From NCBI GenBank assembly GCA_963810815.1, contig CAWEPB010000010.1:7458-71457 (forward strand): DNA of 64,000 bases. The letters run 5' to 3'. The notes below the pieces were generated by a model. That model saw only the letters and a list, made by a program, of their open reading frames with translations. It was not told the DNA's origin and searched no databases. Source of the stretch: CAVQWT01 sp963810815. Its GTDB lineage: Bacteria; Pseudomonadota; Gammaproteobacteria; Burkholderiales; Casimicrobiaceae. Of this stretch, positions 62,023-64,000 are shown one piece after another. The translations under genes were made by a program, and so were the position numbers. Position 1 is the stretch's first letter, and every line of letters starts with the position of its first letter.

Positions 62023-62649
62023 ATGAGCGACGCACTGAACTACCTCGTCAAGGCCCGGCCCGAAGCGATGGGCGCGTACTTCAAGTTCCTCAAGGGCGCC
62101 GGCACGCACCTCGACCCGAAGACGCGCAACCTGATCTCGGTCATCACCAAGGTGCACGCGCAGACGGAGAACGGGTTGCGCCAGTACCTGACGCGCGCCC
62201 TGCGCGAAGGCGCGACCGCCGACGAGGTTCTCGATGCGCTGCTGATGGCGTTTCCCGCGCTGGGGCTGGCGAAGATCGTCTGGGCGGTGGACGTGATCCT
62301 CGGCATGGACCTGCCGCAGTTCCGCCTCGACCGCGAGACCGTCGCGCCGTCGTGGCACGACGTCGCGCCGCTGACCGCGGTCAAGGCGGGCAAGACCACG
62401 TACTTCGACTGCGACGGCCGCAACCTCTTCGTGTACCGCAAGGGCACCACGATCAAGGTCTACGACAGCCGCTGCCCGCACCAGGTCACGAACATCCCGC
62501 ACCTGGCGCTCGCCGGGACGACGCTGACCTGCCCGAAGCACGAGTGGGCGTTCGACATCGAGTCGGGCCGCTGCATCGCCAAGGGCGACCGCCCGCTGAC
62601 CGAGTTCCCGCACAAGGTCGAGCAGAAGCGGCTGCTGGCGTTCTGGTAG
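62023..62649 (+). CDS. carboxymuconolactone-decarboxylase-like domain fused to a Rieske ferredoxin domain
   Basis: A 208-residue protein. Residues 10-95 follow the CMD/AhpD helical fold (DPKTRNLISVITKVHAQTEN and GATADEVLDALLMAFPALGL), but the redox Cys of AhpD is absent. Residues 108-208 are a Rieske domain with the 2Fe-2S ligands C151, H153, C170 and H173 (SRCPHQV and LTCPKHEWAFD). The ATG at 62023 is chosen; the frame opens earlier without similarity. An SQR-like flavoprotein follows after 150 bases and could exchange electrons with it, which is inference. Confidence 0.85.
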   Translation: MSDALNYLVKARPEAMGAYFKFLKGAGTHLDPKTRNLISVITKVHAQTENGLRQYLTRALREGATADEVLDALLMAFPALGLAKIVWAVDVILGMDLPQFRLDRETVAPSWHDVAPLTAVKAGKTTYFDCDGRNLFVYRKGTTIKVYDSRCPHQVTNIPHLALAGTTLTCPKHEWAFDIESGRCIAKGDRPLTEFPHKVEQKRLLAFW

Positions 62650-62799
62650 CGGCCGTTCCGGCAGCGGCAAAACGCCGCACCGCCGGTTGACGCACGTCAA
62701 GCGGCCGCAGCGGCGGCGGTGCAACACTGGGCACGGGCATGCGCCGCCGCCCGGGTGGGTCGGTACGGGCATCGCGCCCGCTCGGGAGACGACCCCGCC

Positions 62800-64000
62800 A
62801 TGAAGAACATCGTGATCCTCGGCGCCGGCACCGGCGGCGCGCTGACGGCCAACCTGCTGTCGCACCGGCTCGATCTCACGCAGTGGAAGATCACGGTGAT
62901 CGACCGCGCCGACCTGCACGTCTACCAGCCGGGCCTGCTGTTCCTGCCGTTCGGCATGTACGGCTATCGCGAGCTGGCCGACGTGGTGAAGCCGATCGTC
63001 GAGCCCTTGCCGCGCGGCGTCGGGTTCATCACCTCCGAGGTCCACCTGATCGACCACGAGCAGCGCGAGATCCACACCGAGCAGGGCAACATCCCCTACG
63101 ACTTCCTGGTCTGCGCGCTGGGCTGCCGCACCGCCCCCGAGGAGATCGAGGGCATGGCGCCGGCGATGGGGCGCGACGTGCACACCTTCTACACGCTGGA
63201 CGGCGCGCTGGCGATGCGCGAGGCGATCGCCGGGATGAAGGAGGGAAAGCTCGTCATCGACATCTGCGAGATGCCGATCAAGTGCCCGGTGGCGCCGCTC
63301 GAGTTCGCCTTCCTCGCCGACTGGCATTTCCGCGAGAAGGGCATCCGCGACCGGATCGAGATCTCGCTGGTCACGCCGTACACCGGCGCGTTCACCAAGC
63401 CCAACGCCAACCGCATCCTGTCGAAGGTCGCCGAAGAGAAGGGCATCCGCGTGGTGCCGAACTTCGCGACCTCCGCCGTCGACACCGGCCGGCGGGTGAT
63501 CCGGACCTTCGACGGCCGCACCGTCGACTACGACCTGCTGTGCGCGATCCCGCCCAACCTCGGTCCCGCGGTGATCGACGGCTCGGGACTCGGCGACGGC
63601 GCCGGCTACGCGATCACCGACCCGCGGACGCTGAAGAGCCGCCAGGCCGAGCGCATCTACCTGCTGGGCGACAACACCAACGTCGCCACGTCGAAGGCCG
63701 GGTCGGTCGCGCACTTCGAGGCCGAGACCGTGGTCGAGAACCTGCTGCGCGAGATCGACGGCAAGCCGCCGCTGCAGACCTTCGACGGCCACGCCAACTG
63801 CTTCGTCGAGACCGGCCACCACAAGGCGATGCTGCTCGACTTCAACTACGACATCGAGCCGCTCGAGGGCTCGTTCCCGCTGCCGCTCGCGGGTCCCTTC
63901 TCGCTGCTCGAGGAGAGCCACCTCAACCACCTGGGCAAGCTGGCGTTCAAGTGGGTGTACTGGAACATGCTGCTGCCGGGTCACCTGCCCAACGTGCCGC
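62800..64000 (+). CDS. sulfide:quinone oxidoreductase-like FAD-dependent oxidoreductase, C terminus beyond the window
   Basis: 400 codons are visible, nearly complete. The FAD-binding GAGTGGALTANLL opens the protein, YQPGLLFLPFGMY follows, and ICEMPIKCPVAPLEFAF carries one of the Cys residues used by SQR-type enzymes. LLGDNTNVATSKAGSVAHFE is the second FAD block, and ANCFVETGHHKAMLLDF closes. SQR-group enzymes oxidise sulfide or similar donors and reduce quinone at the membrane. The ATG follows cgggag. It may be co-transcribed with the CMD-Rieske gene. Exact donor is uncertain. Confidence 0.85.
   Translation, partial: MKNIVILGAGTGGALTANLLSHRLDLTQWKITVIDRADLHVYQPGLLFLPFGMYGYRELADVVKPIVEPLPRGVGFITSEVHLIDHEQREIHTEQGNIPYDFLVCALGCRTAPEEIEGMAPAMGRDVHTFYTLDGALAMREAIAGMKEGKLVIDICEMPIKCPVAPLEFAFLADWHFREKGIRDRIEISLVTPYTGAFTKPNANRILSKVAEEKGIRVVPNFATSAVDTGRRVIRTFDGRTVDYDLLCAIPPNLGPAVIDGSGLGDGAGYAITDPRTLKSRQAERIYLLGDNTNVATSKAGSVAHFEAETVVENLLREIDGKPPLQTFDGHANCFVETGHHKAMLLDFNYDIEPLEGSFPLPLAGPFSLLEESHLNHLGKLAFKWVYWNMLLPGHLPNVP

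Overview
This 64 kb window is a gene-dense, very GC-rich stretch of bacterial chromosome. The gene content (LivFGHKM-type transporter operon with two acyl-CoA ligases, gallate dioxygenase with TRAP and TctC binding proteins, fused isobutyryl-CoA mutase IcmF, YceH, PurU, VLCAD-like acyl-CoA dehydrogenase) and the codon use, almost always G or C in third position, suggest a betaproteobacterium of the Burkholderiales type. The genus cannot be read from the sequence. I see no insertion sequence, prophage, integrase or CRISPR array. One tRNA (Lys, CUU) lies near the right end. GTG and TTG starts are common, and many neighbours overlap by four bases (ATGA, GTGA).

Left part (0-14.3 kb): a truncated NYN-domain gene, yceH, an MscS channel, yidB, a glutaminase fused to STAS and cyclic-nucleotide-binding domains, uppP with an EamA transporter, gabD with an ammonium transporter, an exported protein of unknown function, a Crp/Fnr regulator, and a divergent CHASE2 adenylate/guanylate cyclase followed by a FecR-like secreted protein. 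Two cyclic-nucleotide-sensor-like proteins and a cyclase therefore lie within about 11 kb.

Acyl and aromatic part (14.3-33.3 kb, mostly minus strand): an operon runs AMP-ligase, livG, livH, livM, binding protein, livF, PaaK-like ligase, with a divergent Crp/Fnr gene. It is followed by an enoyl-CoA hydratase. Next comes a gallate cluster: dctP, dctQ, dctM, gallate dioxygenase, tctC and a frameshifted NAD-dependent dehydrogenase. A ceramidase-like membrane protein and a degenerate HtrA-like protein follow. The picture is uptake and CoA activation of organic or aromatic acids plus ring cleavage of gallate.

Middle (33.4-46.4 kb): an exported ankyrin protein, a TerB protein overlapping a TonB-like proline-rich protein with five 31-residue repeats, icmF with a perfect 20-bp palindrome upstream, an M16 peptidase, inositol monophosphatase plus a tiny exported protein divergent from a complete myo-inositol oxygenase, an EamA transporter, and a CBS-domain protein with a histone-H1-like lysine/alanine tail.

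Right part (46.7-64 kb): a five-gene Dpp-type peptide ABC operon ending in a clear terminator, thiM, an acyl-CoA dehydrogenase, a lipoprotein, a small exported protein, an alpha/beta hydrolase, a Sel1-SLT lytic transglycosylase, a DUF3014 protein, purU, tRNA-Lys, a DUF4239 membrane protein, a higB2-higA2 toxin-antitoxin pair with an apparently leaderless promoter, a carboxymuconolactone-decarboxylase/Rieske fusion, and an SQR-like flavoprotein that runs off the right edge. The most unusual items are the CBS/H1-like fusion, the TerB plus repeat-protein pair, the bacterial MIOX locus, the pseudo-HtrA and the glutaminase triple fusion. None of them can be shown from sequence alone to be a new system.
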